Shown piece after piece: positions 33,735-44,690 of a stretch of 64,000 nt of DNA. Numbering within the stretch: position 1 is the first letter of the stretch; every line of letters starts with the position of its first letter. The position numbers and the translations under genes are program-made. The notes below the pieces were generated by a model that was not told the origin of the DNA, did no database searches, and saw only the letters and a program-made list of their open reading frames with translations. This stretch comes from Petaurus breviceps papuanus. Its lineage: Eukaryota > Chordata > Mammalia > Diprotodontia > Petauridae. The stretch lies in NCBI GenBank assembly GCA_028583685.1, contig JAMXIF010001183.1, positions 16,666,537-16,730,536 of the forward strand, in the 5' to 3' direction.

Positions 33735-34380
33735 AAACAGAAAGAGGGGAATAGATTGGACTGCCTTGGGGGAATTGCCAGATTCTTTTAGGGACCCAAA
33801 ACTACTCCCTGAAACCAAGACCCAACTTTTTTTTTTCGTTTTGGAGGGTAATTGGGGTTAGTAACTTGCCCAAAGTTACACAGCTAGTTTTTGTGTGGGT
33901 GTGTGTGGGTGTTAAGTGTTTGAGGCCTGAACTCGGGTCCTCCTGACTGGGGCCGGTGCTTTACTCACTGCACCACCTAGCCGCCCCAAGGCCCAACTTT
34001 TTAATATTAAATTTTTAATACCTCTGTTGAATGGCTGTAGAATATAGGCCACTTTGTCTCCAAAAAATTAAAAATCAGTATCCCCCAGAAGAGAATGGAA
34101 AAGCATATGATGGCTACGATAAAGTTACAACACATCACAAGCAGGAACTTAAGAAGCCAAATAAGATTAAAGTATTTCATCAGAGAAATGCATGAAGGAA
34201 AAAGAGAAATGACTGGTCATGTGTTGAGGATGAAGAATAATTGCTTCATGTTATCCATTAGCACTTTTATAATGTATAAGAAATTGAGGAAGGCCCCTCC
34301 CACACTGGGAAGACCACCTGAACGGGAAGCCATGAACAAGAGCCATATATAGGATAGCCATAATCCTTTGATAAGCTTTG
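33735..34380 (+). mobile_element. RTE-clade LINE, C-terminal part of the ORF, split by a SINE
   Basis: Before the SINE the translation resembles the RTE segment ...LKTKLFNS, and after it the sequence continues as PLLNGCRI, matching LPALLYGCET. The open frame at 34095-34352 contains REMHEGKREMTGHVLRM and then LGRPPERE, a clear match to the RTE C-terminus (KWRWAGHVARM ... RGRPPTRW). Known: this is the region after the RT thumb. The copy is 5' truncated and carries stops. Confidence 0.85.
33832..33987 (-). mobile_element. Short A-tailed marsupial SINE inserted in an RTE LINE
   Basis: The complement of the usual body is present (gtaacttgcccaaagttaca, gggtcctcctgactggggcc, ccacctagccgcccc). Flanks aagacccaacttttt (33817-33831) and aaggcccaacttttt (33988-34002) are a 15-base duplication with one mismatch. 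A small gtgtgtgtgggtgt expansion lies inside. Confidence 0.94.
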
Positions 34381-34557
34381 ATATAATCTATTTTATGGTA
34401 GGAAATGTCCACACTAAGGAGATCATGGGTCCGTTTGAATAAGGTCTGTTGTGTTGCTGACAGTCATAGTACATAATACAGTCAGCAGAATTAATTCACT
34501 CAGTGGAAGAAAGAAGTCTTGAATAAAGGGCATTCATCTGACTTCATATACCAAATA

Positions 34558-34980
34558 CCGTGTTTCCCCGATGATAAGACCTATCCCGAAAATAAGCCCT
34601 CCCCTTACTGTGTAAGATTCCTCTAAAATAAGCCCTCTCCCAAAAATAAGCCCTATTGAGATTGCTACTGTAGTGAAGGTGATCCCCTGCACTACACGCT
34701 ACATTACGGTACCCTCTGTATGCACTGTCCCCCCCCCCAGTGAAACGCACGCAGCGCTCCGAGCTGCATCCAATCAGAGCTGCAGCAGTGAGCGCGTCAT
34801 CCTGTTCTTCCCCAGTGATTTGCTTATTGAATAAAGGTACATTTTTTTGTTCACATTTACCTGTTTATTAAAATTGCTGTCAATGTTCATTAAAATAAGC
34901 CCTCCCCTGAAAATAAGCCCTCTGGTGTTTTTCTGTCCAAAAAAATAATAAGACAGTGTCTTATTATCGGGGAAACATGG
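34558..34980. mobile_element. Complete-looking 423 bp non-autonomous TA-flanked DNA transposon
   Basis: The left end ccgtgtttccccgatgataa and the right end (read inward on the other strand) ccatgtttccccgataataa are inverted repeats of at least 23 bases with two mismatches. TA lies on both sides (34556-34557, 34981-34982), the target used by the Tc1/mariner/pogo group. Five direct copies of the motif aataagccct/ct lie inside both ends, and the right end holds the palindrome aagacagtgtctt. The middle is GC-richer with CpGs and shows no transposase. It must have been moved by an enzyme supplied elsewhere. I do not recall its Repbase name. Confidence 0.88.
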
Positions 34981-34982
34981 TA

Positions 34983-35128
34983 GTTCTACTGATCTCAAAC
35001 CTTTTTTTTAACCATTTATTATCATTTTCTCACTGTCTACTCAGTATTCATAAAAAGTTCTCTTTGTGGTCCAACCACAGTCTCCAGGTGCTTCTATATT
35101 GCTTCTTTCCCCTCACACAACTTATCGT
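34983..35128. other. Unique stretch
   Basis: Nothing recognised. Confidence 0.5.
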
Positions 35129-35129
35129 G

Positions 35130-35605
35130 GCATAGTTCACAGAATCACAGAATTTTTTAGATTAACTTATTCTCAAAAAAAAAAAGATCTTTACTACAAT
35201 ATACCTGAAAAGAGGTTATCCAACCCCTGCTTGAAAGGAAATCAGATCCGAAAAAGGAAATTCACCAAAGTTTATTACATTTTTGGATAGCTGTTGTTAT
35301 TAGGAAATTTCTCTTTACAACAAATGTAAACTTTCTTCTTTGCAACCCTCTAGGACCACTCGGAGTAAATCTAATCCCTCTACCACACTATAATCCTTCT
35401 GATACTAGAACACAACCAGTATTTTCCCCAATTTTCCTTAAAGCATTCCCAGTTCCTTCAACTAAGGCCAATGTGGTCTGCAGTCAAAGCCCTTCACCAT
35501 CATGCTTGCCCTGCTGTAGGTTCTCTCCAGCAGTTTGCAAAGTGCTTTATCGTCAGTAAAGGGAATTAAATCATACCCCTTTCCAAAATGCCGGAAACTG
35601 CTGAA
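35130..35605 (-). mobile_element. L3/CR1-type LINE 3' part
   Basis: Complement landmarks: atccaacccctgcttgaaag, tttttggatagctgttgtta, aggaaatttctctttacaac, attcccagttccttcaacta and gcccttcaccatcatgcttg in order; longest L3 copy here. Confidence 0.85.
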
Positions 35606-35699
35606 GAAAGTCATCAAAATGTATTCATTTGTCCATTGTAAGTACATGCTATTTTGTGTCCAATGTACATAACTCCTCAGAAATCGCTTTATTCATCTC

Positions 35700-36115
35700 T
35701 TAACTGCCTACCAAATTCCCTGTAAGTGTTCCTAATCTTTCTCATGCTCCTTAAATTGTTCATATTACCATCAGTAGTTAAACCCCATTTTTCTGAAGTT
35801 GAGGCCATTAGACGTGATCTCTCTCAATTTTCCTTCTTTACACTTCAAAATTTCTCTTTACCTTCTCACCCACTCTTTCCTTCCATCCCATCTTTAAGGA
35901 AAAAGCTCTTCCCCCCCTTTTTTACCAAGGTCAATCCCTCTCCCTGTCATCTTAATACCATCCTCCCCCTCACCTTCCATGAAATCTTGTTCCATCAATT
36001 ATTCCTTCTTTCTCACATCTTCAGTGTCCCTCTCCAAACTAATTCCTTGCCCTCTGTCTACAAACACACTTAGGTTGCCCATAAACCAAAACCTTTATCT
36101 CCCCCACAAACTATA
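35700..36115 (+). mobile_element. L2 LINE, segment just before and into the RT
   Basis: The frame at 35726-36073 contains VNPSPCHLNTILPLTFHEIL and ends SLPSVYKHT, matching the L2 stretch ...SPCPLDPIPSSLL ... GSFPSAFKHA. Flanking DNA is C/T-rich as usual for this part of L2. It stops short of the catalytic RT blocks. Confidence 0.85.
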
Positions 36116-36126
36116 CCCCTCCTAAT

Positions 36127-36358
36127 TTTGTTGTTCAGTTCAATTGTGTCTGTTTCTTCAAGGCCCCATGGACTCCATTGTCCATCCATGGAGTTTTTTT
36201 GGCAAAGATACTGGAATGGTTTCTTTCTCCAGTGGATTAAGGCAATTGGAGGTTAAGTGACTTGTCCAAGCTTACATAGCTAGTAAGTGTCTGAGGCCAA
36301 ATTTGAACTCAGGTCTTCTGATTTTAGACCCAGAGCTCTATCCACTTATCCTCCTTTC
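36127..36358 (-). mobile_element. Long marsupial SINE with RTE-like 3' tail
   Basis: ttgttgttcagttcaattgt and ccccatggactccattgtcc (RTE-like tail), then ggcaaagatactggaatggt, aagtgacttgtccaagctta and tttgaactcaggtcttctga. Confidence 0.9.
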
Positions 36359-36394
36359 TAATTTGCCTATCTTTGAAAAGAGAAAAAGAAAAAC

Positions 36395-36605
36395 TTCCTC
36401 CCTATAATGAATTGCTTATACCTCTCAGGCAATTATGATATTCTGCCTGTTTAAGTTATTTACATGTATGTCTCCCTGATAGACTAAAAGTTCCTTGATA
36501 GAGTCTATTTCTATAAATTTTGTAATCTCTCCCAAGACAATACCCTATGAGCAGTAGATACCTACTAAGTGTTTGTAGAACTGAATTGACTATCTGAGCC
36601 CATCT
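36395..36605 (+). mobile_element. L2 LINE 3' end
   Basis: ctccctataatgaattgctt and tgatagactaaaagttcctt, then gagcagtagatacctactaa. With the L2 body at 35700 in the same orientation it may be one copy with its middle lost. Confidence 0.7.
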
Positions 36606-36689
36606 TTAACTTACAGTCAAGAAAACCAGAGAAATAATTTCATGAAACATTTCTTCTTCCCTATTGCAGTTTTCACGAAAAGCATTTTC

Positions 36690-38175
36690 TTAGAAGCCCA
36701 TCAACAAAATAACTGCGGCATATGTGCCAACATATGTTGCAGAAGATGAAAATGTAGAAAATCCTTCAAAGAACTCAGTAAGACCCTCCAGATTTATGCA
36801 ACATGTACTTGAATGCCCATTGGCCTCTCATTAAGAGATGGCACAGTGTAAGACAAGGAAAACAACATTGTAAAATAAGTTTGAGATGTAAAAAATCATA
36901 GAATTCAAAGGCTTGTGAACTCTACAGAATTTTCATACATGTAAGTATGTATATCTACCAATACACACACACATATATATAAAAAATACTTTCTTCAAGA
37001 AGAGTGCTGAAAACAGTAGATAATACAACAAAAAGTGAAACTGATTCTGTTTTAACGGACAGGAAATGACTGGTTTCCAATGAGGGAGTCATTCTTTTTT
37101 GTACATTGTTAGAACATCAATTTGTTACAGCAAAGTTCAAAATCAGTACCACATTACAAGAAAGAATAGAAATCAGAAGAATGACATGCTATTGAAGCAA
37201 CTTCAACTTGGCCTGTTTAAACAAAGTGAGGATATTGAAAAATAGAAATGGATAAAAGAATTTATATTGATACAGACTATTATGGCTTACTAAGGAATTT
37301 TAACTGATAGAAATTAATTGCCACAAGAAGGAAATTAAAAGAGCCTAGAAAAATCTTAAAATAGCAACTGTTTTATCTTCTTACCAAGGAGAGAAATATA
37401 GCATCCAAGCACCAAAACAGTTTAAAACATAAGCTCATTTGTAAAATATTATGGAAGATTATAAATAGTATTACTTCACAAAATGGTAAGAAGTGATAGA
37501 AAGAAAAAAATATTCTCAAAAAACTCAGAAATAAGCCAGCTCATTACAAGAAAAGACTGAACTATCACAAACAAAAGAAGAAAAAGAGACATGTCAAGAT
37601 TTCTAAAACAAATTATTTTCTCAATCAAAGACAGTGAAATCACCACATTCATATTCTAACATCACACTCTTACTGTGTTGCATGAGGAATTATAAGTGGC
37701 ATTAAGGGAAATAAAAGGGGCAGGTAGGTGGCACAGTGAATAGAGCACTGAGCCTGGAGTCAGGAAGACTTCATGAGTTCAAATCCATCCCCAGAAATGT
37801 ATTAACTGTGTGACCTTGGGCAAGTCACTTAACCCAGTTTGCCTCAGTTTCCTCATCTGTAAAATGAACTAGAGAAGGAAATGGCAAACCACTCCTGTAT
37901 TTTTGCTAAGAAAACCCCAAATGGGGTCACAAAGAGCTGGATACAATTGGAAATGACTGAACAACAAAAAGGGAAATAAATCTAGGAAAGAGCAACTGCA
38001 AACAGACCAAGTACATACAAAGGTAGTCCATCCTAGAAAGGACATGAATTTAAACGTCTTAAGAGATAGATTCTCAAAGTATCTGAAAAAGGAGAGCAAA
38101 TATTTTGAAAAAATAATAGAATTTATTATTTCCAAAGAACAATTTAGAAAAAAATCAATAACTACTGATCCTTTT
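36690..38175 (+). mobile_element. RTE-clade LINE, endonuclease to start of RT, split by a SINE
   Basis: At 36711-36764 the translation ITAAYVPTYVAEDENVE aligns with the other RTE copy at 5009 and with the endonuclease motif. 37540-37610 resembles the basic linker before the RT. Around 37690-37715 a piece reading ...VALREIK is cut by the SINE at 37716 and resumes at 37981. About 1.2 kb of element sequence remains, full of stops. Too degraded to say more about its source family. Confidence 0.7.
37716..37968 (+). mobile_element. Long marsupial SINE inserted in RTE LINE, perfect 12-base duplication
   Basis: Complete: aggggcaggtaggtggcaca head, gtgaccttgggcaagtcact, gcctcagtttcctcatctgt, ggaaatggcaaaccactcct, aaatggggtcacaaagagct and an actgaacaacaaa end. 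aagggaaataaa flanks it at 37704-37715 and 37969-37980 exactly. Best-preserved copy of this type here. Confidence 0.97.
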
Positions 38176-38248
38176 AATGATATTGCATTGACTGGACTGC
38201 ACACCCATAAAAGTGCAGAAACTCTCAAATTGCTTGAAAGCTTGGTTT

Positions 38249-38250
<2 letters not shown>

Positions 38251-38279
<29 letters not shown>

Positions 38280-38281
38280 AT
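38251..38281. repeat. (CA)n microsatellite
   Basis: Fourteen to fifteen CA units. The frames over it give polyThr-His or polyCys-Val runs only. Confidence 0.96.
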
Positions 38282-38894
38282 TATATGAAGAAAGTCTACT
38301 CTCCAGAAAATAGTGTGCAATTGGACAGATACTGTATAATTAACTAGACCTGGAACTAAATAATAAGAGGCAGGGGATGGTTTGTATTTGGAAATTTGTG
38401 TGGTGGTTTTTATGAATCCAAACTTCTCCCTGAAATGAAATTCCATGTTGTTAATATCAATATTCTTCTTATCATACTGTATTCCTATGCATCATTGAAT
38501 TCCACAGTTACTTAAAGATGTAAGTTTCAAATCACCTAAAGGGAAATTAATTGCACCAATTGGCTGCAGGAAATTACCATCAAAAATTGCACATGAGTAG
38601 CTAAATCAAAGACAACATAAGAAAGGCATGACTGGAAAAAAAAAAGTGATAGATCATGTAGCAGAAGTAAGGGTTAAGCAATGAACATCCAGAATGCTCC
38701 ATTGGTATCCATGCAGTGTCAAAAGAAAGGCCCTCGAAAGATTGGGTAGACCCTGACTCCAACCCTGTGGGACATGAACATGGAAGGACATGGTGATGGA
38801 TAAGAGTCTCATAGAAATGAAAAGGAGTGGATGGGTTACAGGCTGCTTTGTTGAAGAGAGTATCCCCCTGTGAGGATAAGATCACAGATTCACT
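38282..38894. other. Unique stretch about 0.6 kb
   Basis: A 94-codon minus frame at 38601-38885 has no known domain. Nothing else recognised. Confidence 0.5.
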
Positions 38895-39085
38895 GAAGTA
38901 TTAAATTATCTTCCATGATAGATTGTAACACCCTTAAGGGCCAAGATCATGTTTTATACATCTTTGTACAATACCTACCCTTCTCTCACCAAATTTCTAG
39001 TACAATGTTTTATATATAGCTAGCATATAGATATATAGACATACACACACGTAGATGTTTGTTAAATGAATGAATGGTTGTTGAA
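38895..39085 (+). mobile_element. L2 LINE 3' end
   Basis: gattgtaacacccttaaggg, tttctagtacaatgttttat and gtttgttaaatgaatgaatg; an atagatatatag stretch lies inside. Confidence 0.75.
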
Positions 39086-39109
39086 GGGACCTCAGAAATA
39101 GCTCTTATA

Positions 39110-39440
39110 TCAACCTTCCTTAAACCTTTTTTGAGTCGCAGACCCCTTGGGAAGTCTAGTGGAAGCCTATGGACCCCTTCTCAGAATAATGTTTTTAAAT
39201 GCATAAAATAAAATACATGGGATTGCAAAGGAAACCAATTATAGTAAAATAAAGATTTGATTTTTTTTCTTTCTCATCCAAGTTTATGGAGCTCCGTTTA
39301 TACAGTTTTTCTTTCATTCTTGAAGATGTATCCATATACCCCATATTTATATTCACAAATGAAAGGCAGCATCTAAAACCACATAAGATATAAAAAATAA
39401 ACAATCAATTCCATTGAATATATCAAAAATATTCTATGTT
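39110..39440 (+). repeat. Possible ancient interspersed repeat, family not named
   Basis: gagtcgcagaccccttggga, gcctatggaccccttctcag and ttttaaatgcataaaataaa in order form a combination I associate with an old mammalian repeat. Ends and class not determinable by eye. Confidence 0.35.
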
Positions 39441-40227
39441 TAAGACATTATTCTCACGGATAATATGATCTTTTCACACATATACTGCTTTGCCCTTCAG
39501 ACAAATATGGGGAACATCAAAAGGCCAACACACAGAAGGAGGGTCCATATGTCTGGGGGATCCAGGGACTGTGGGGCTTTCCTTTCTGTAGGAGGGGAAA
39601 TGGGCAAATGCTGAGAATACAAGGAGAAGGGAAGTGTGAGCAGTGCTCCCTCACGAGAGCTGGCATCTGACTGTTCCCACTGGAGAATACAGGAGACTTT
39701 ATAAGCAGCCCCTGCCGTGGCTCGACAGGAGAACAGAGCCCTTTATTTCAACTAGCAGCTTGTTCTGCAAATTTTCTTGTGGCAAAGGAGGATATCCTTT
39801 TTCCTCATTTGTATTGTTTCATGATAAAATAACAGCCTTGTCAAAACACCTAAATACTGTAGTGATACACACTTTAGAAAACAGAGAGGTAGATATGGAA
39901 GAATTTCTAAAGAATGATCTTGAATATAAATCTGACTGCTAGAGTAATTAACAAAAATAGTACTGTTCCTACTATAAGAAAATTGTGCATTGCTTACTTT
40001 AAGTAGGAATTCACAAAACCCCATACACAGGGCAAGGACCAAAATAATCTAGCTAACCATTGAAAGGTTTGGTCATTGTTATACTGGCGAATGCTGGGCT
40101 TGTTGCTATGCAAGTATATATCTTGGGACCCCGTTAGTTTAGTGCAATATGTTGTGATGTTCACCAGTCATTCAGGACTTTCACATTAGATTTTCCCATA
40201 AATCATGTTTGTTGATGAGTTGTTTAG

Positions 40228-40229
<2 letters not shown>
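39441..40229. other. Unique block about 0.8 kb
   Basis: Non-repetitive. Overlapping frames at 39643-39942 (+) and 39752-40042 (-) are about 100 codons and share no motif with a known protein. 40020-40220 has the composition of conserved non-coding DNA, weakly. Confidence 0.42.

Positions 40230-40266
<37 letters not shown>
40230..40266. repeat. (GT)n microsatellite
   Basis: About eighteen GT units. Confidence 0.97.
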
Positions 40267-40496
40267 GAAAGTGGGAGAGAGTGAAGGAGGCTGTTGTTGA
40301 TCAGGAGGGGAGAGAACCTAGGCAAAAAAAAAAAAAAAACCTCAAAGAAATAGCTTTTCCTCATCTGTTGTTTTTCTTTCTCCATAGCATCTAAGCTCTT
40401 TGATTCTATCCCTCTTGTTCCAAAGCCCAGAAGAGCTATATTCATGATATGCTAGAGATGTTTGAGAAAACATAAGTGACCTCTTCCCAGATCTAA
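40267..40496. other. Unique stretch with an A run
   Basis: A run of about 16 at 40325-40340; otherwise nothing recognised. Confidence 0.5.
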
Positions 40497-40625
40497 AAAG
40501 AAGTTTCCTTGTTTTTATTTTAAAATAAGTTTTTGCTGTCTTCTGTTTTACACGATATCACAATTTTTCCAGTTATCCTTCCCCCTCCCAGAGAGTCATC
40601 CCATATAACAAATAGTATTTAGTCC
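40497..40625 (-). mobile_element. Possible LINE 3'-end fragment
   Basis: ttttattttaaaataagttt, ccttccccctcccagagagt and catcccatataacaaatagt resemble the complement of a common marsupial LINE terminus. Assignment is uncertain. Confidence 0.4.
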
Positions 40626-41845
40626 TATGTTTTAATAGGAATCATTCCTAGACTTCCTATAATAGCCATCCTAATTTCATTTGCATCTGAGATTTTTCTT
40701 CAATGTCTTTTCTTATATTTGTTTCTCGGCTGCTGTAAACTACGAATCTCAAATATGAAGGTGGCTTGTAAGAAATAAGTAGCCCCTAACACAGTTGTTG
40801 GAAGTTTCCCTTTAGGCCATTTCAGCAAAGTTGTCCATCTTTTCTCCCGAATGATACGAATTTCAGTTGTTCAAGCTAAATAACATTATCATTAGATTTC
40901 ACTGAGATTTGAGGATTTGAGTGATGATCATAAATATTATCTAAGTAACAGAGTTAATATGATATGAATTCTTAACTAACATAATAACTGGGCTTAATTT
41001 TTTTTTTTTTTTTAGTGTAGCAATAAAAAGACCTAAGAAAGCTTGGTGGGTGAAACAACACACTTGAAAGCTAACACAGAATCCAGCTGAAAGAAGTCTT
41101 AGGACCCATCTGGATTTTTTCTTTCTTTTTTTTTTCTAAGCAACTGCCAATTAGATGGATTTTAAATTCAACCTGAGTATTTTTGCTTCAAACAAGACTA
41201 TTTTAGAAATTCGGAGAGAAGGGGATTTTAAACAGAAATTCTCCCCTGCTGTGCATTGATCAGCTATTGATTAGGGAAAGGGGGGCTGTTAAACTAAATC
41301 ATCAATGCCAAATAATAGACCTTCAGGGCAAAGGAACTGAACTGAGCACATTTGTTATATGGAAAGTAAAGCCAATCTTTTGTGGTGAAACCAAAAAGCC
41401 CTGGTCACCCTTGAGGAAAAGAAATGTTAATTGAAAAATTCCTTAAATAGGTAAAGACTCTGAAGTCTGCTTTACATAAAAGGTATGAAATCACAATCAG
41501 AGGATAGGAAAAAAGGACCCTGCAGTTCAAGTGGGAGTTTTCTCTCTAATGGTGCTGATTAATTTCCCATTCATGAATGACATGGATTGATGGAAATGAG
41601 TCTTTTCAGAGAAAGGACAAATGACAACTGGACCTGTGTGCACAGGGGAAGTTTGAATTAATTGGCTCCTTGACACAGAAAGTTAAGACAAAGGAACTTC
41701 CTATTGGATGGAAAGATTTATCTAAAATCTAACAAGAAAGTAAACCTGAAGTTTTACTTAAATACCAGAAGTGTGGTCACTTTCCATCTTATTAGTCATA
41801 AACTTTAGAAATTAATTCACTTCACAGGTCACTGTGATGATAATA
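40626..41845. other. Unique block about 1.2 kb, strongest candidate conserved non-coding DNA
   Basis: No repeats between about 41120 and 41800 apart from short T runs before it. Motifs typical of developmental enhancers are frequent: attgatcagctattgatta (41255-41273), tgattaattt (41556-41565), gaattaattgg (41655-41665), plus ttcatgaatga (41570-41580). No open frame of 60 codons or more lies here. Enhancer function is inference. Confidence 0.45.
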
Positions 41846-41849
41846 ATCA

Positions 41850-42110
41850 AGAATCAAAGCTAAATTAGGTCTAATCAAATACCTTTTATCAGAACTTCTC
41901 AAAATCATTCATAGACATATTTAGTCTCATAATGACCCTAAGGAATAGGTCATTGAAAATATATGTCCCTTATCTTATGGATGGAAAACTAAGGTAGAAA
42001 ACTTTGTCTTTCCTAGGTCCCATGATAAAGTGGGCAAAAGTAGAGCTAGGAAGAGAAGCCAGATTTTGTTTCTCACTATGTCTACCCAGTCTGGTGTCTG
42101 AGCAGAGAAA
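41850..42110 (-). mobile_element. MIR-type SINE relic
   Basis: tctcataatgaccctaagga, tatcttatggatggaaaact and tctttcctaggtcccatgat give a diverged reverse-strand core. Confidence 0.5.
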
Positions 42111-42179
42111 ATAAAAGTATGTGGAGGAGAGAGGAACGAGGAGGGAGAAGAATGAAGGGGTTATTGAAGCCACTATTAG

Positions 42180-42217
42180 GCATTTACTCTAAGGAGGTTA
42201 AATACAGAAGAAAAGTC

Positions 42218-42253
<36 letters not shown>

Positions 42254-42475
42254 CGTAATTTTTACAGCAGCACTTTTTGAGGTCGCAAAGAACTATAAAG
42301 AGAGTGTCCATTGATCAGAAAATTGCTGAACAAATTGTGATATACAAATGTAATAGAATTTTATTCCGCCAGAGAAATGACAAATATTAAAATTCTGAGA
42401 AACTTGGGAAGACATGAATTAATGAAACGCAGAACCAGGAGACCAATTTGCATAGTAACTAGTTTCTCCTCTTGG
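42180..42475 (+). mobile_element. L1 LINE 3' end, marsupial type, with internal (CA)n
   Basis: tttacagcagcactttttga, aaagaactataaagagagtg, aattgctgaacaaattgtga, aatgtaatagaattttattc and cgcagaaccaggagaccaat appear in the order known for marsupial L1 3' ends. A (CA)15-type run sits at 42219-42250. Confidence 0.75.
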
Positions 42476-44395
42476 CTCTACCCAAATTCAGCTTTCACTA
42501 CCTAGGCACAGCCAGTAAGTCTAGCATTCGATCCACAGTCTTCAAAATATTGAGTCACATTTCCCTAAAGATGACAGAGAATCCAGACCAATAACAAAAG
42601 ACAGAAGGATATGTTCTGCCAAATTTCTAAGTCATACTGGAGCCAGTGATCATCTCACATGCTTAAGAGTTTCAAGAAAAAGCCGAAAGTAATACATGGC
42701 TATGTGTTTCATAGCTATTGATCTTCACCAAACATGTGTATATAATCAACTCCCATTTACTTTAATACTGTACATAGTAAATATTTTACCAAATCAAAGA
42801 ATATGATGTGAAACAGGTCATAGTATGACCTCTCAAGTATTAACTGATTATTAAAAACATTTATTAGTCATTATCAGCTAAGCTAATAAGCATCTAAAAT
42901 ATAGATGTAGTACCTCAAGAAATCTCCTTCTACCTTCCAAATAGTAGACATTTGCTTAATCTGTAACATCTGTCCCATGAAATCCAAATGAAATACATAT
43001 TTGGGAATCTTAATTTAAAGCTGTAATGTCTTATTCCATAAGAAGGAAGAATGATATCTAAACTGAAGTGTATTCTTCTCAGGCATCCTAACCTTCAATC
43101 ATTTCGTAAACAGAATTGATGAGGTAAATGATTGTTCATCTTGGATAACAAATGAACATTTAGTCCAATGGGATCTCACAGAAGTAAGTCATAGATAATG
43201 CCTCAGCCTAATCAACTATGGGAGAAATAACAGTCACTTACACAGTCAGACTAGCAGGGGGAAAAAATCATAGGAAGAATAATCCCAATGGTGTAGTCAA
43301 CTAATGGTCCTTCCATTTTAATGCCCTATTCTGAACAAAGCCAATGCCCTAATTGTGGAAGGCTATATAGCAAGTGAAATTTCCTCCTAACCCCATCAAC
43401 TAATCAAATTCTGTGATGAAACCTCAGAATCTTAACAGTCCTAAAGAACTGCAACTTAAACAGCTTAATAGCTAACATTGCTCTATTTCTTCTTACATAG
43501 GCATACTCAGTCATAAGCTTATTGGAAAGCTACTAACTTAGATGCCCATTAGAGTGCCCTAGTAGGTTGAAATATGAAGGGGACATTCAATGAGAAATAT
43601 AGCAATTGTTCTCTGAGTCCTCTGAAAATTGATTGAGAAAAATGGATTTATAATCCAGTTGTGGAGATCTAAGTTAGAAATTATTCTGCAAATATCTCAT
43701 TGAATGATGTATATGACCATGGGTCTTTGAAGACTATGCCAGCAGAAAATACAGTCTTGTAATTTCTTTCAAGCTGTAAAATCTTTAAGTATTAGCTTGG
43801 AGGCAGATTACGTGACTATTTTCCCAAGACAATCCTATCTAACATCAGAGAGTTTCCTGACCACAAAGTTGGTCACCAAGTGATGAATATATTTTGACCA
43901 TAGCAACTCATGAAAGCAGAATGTCATAAAAAGGGGGACAGAGGTGCTAAAATGATAAAAATCTTAGGGTTTTTTTATAAACATTTATTGAGTCATTGTT
44001 CTACAACCAATGAGCAAATACATTCTAGGAAGAACCAAATCTAAACTATCATGCTAATTATAGATGAAAACAGGAGGCATACATTACTGACTATAGGAGA
44101 TTAATTACTCTTGTAGCAAGAATAAAAGAAAATAAATAAACAATCCTAGTAGTACATTTGGTACCACCATGATTCTAAGAAGGAATGAGAGAAAGACCTC
44201 CACTGCATTAGTTAGCTCCTCTAGGGAAAATTTATGGGAAAATATAGACAAGAATCACACAAGATTAGAAATTATAAAGGCATGAAGGAGGAGTTGAAAT
44301 CTGCATAAGTGGATAGAGGGTCATCCCAATGGAATCTGTGATCTCCCCAATTGCTTAAGAACAATGTATTCACTAACTCAGTTGATTATGCTGAA
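42476..44395. other. Unidentified block about 1.9 kb
   Basis: AT-rich DNA with no open frame of 60 codons on either strand and no landmark I recognise. It could be a very old transposon or plain unique DNA. Confidence 0.4.
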
Positions 44396-44399
44396 GTAC

Positions 44400-44690
44400 A
44401 TCATAACTCATTTGTTGGGGAGTGTGACATAGTAGAATAAACCCTCAGTTTAAGACCTGCTTCAAGTTTTAGCTCTTCTAGCTGTTACTAGCCATGTAAA
44501 AGTCATTTAGTTTCCCTGAATGTTTATCATCTCATCTGAAAGATGGAGATGATAATTTTCACTATCTATCTCACAGGGTTGAGTAAGGATCAAATGAGGT
44601 AATGTTTGTAACAGTACTCTGTGACCATAAAGTCCTTTGTAAATATAAGTTATTATTATTATTAATTATTATTATTAGGTTAACTAACAG
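44400..44690 (+). mobile_element. MIR-type SINE ending in (ATT)n
   Basis: gttactagccatgtaaaagt, tttatcatctcatctgaaag, ctatctcacagggttgagta and taaagtcctttgtaaatata in order, followed by an ATT-rich tail at 44648-44686. Confidence 0.85.

Noticed and set aside
34095-34352. 85-codon frame as a possible host gene
   Set aside because: It matches the C-terminus of RTE-clade LINE proteins.
35726-36073. 115-codon frame as a possible host gene
   Set aside because: It matches L2 ORF2 before the RT and is therefore a LINE relic.
39643-40042. Overlapping frames of 99 and 96 codons on opposite strands
   Set aside because: Opposite-strand overlap without motif is typical of chance.
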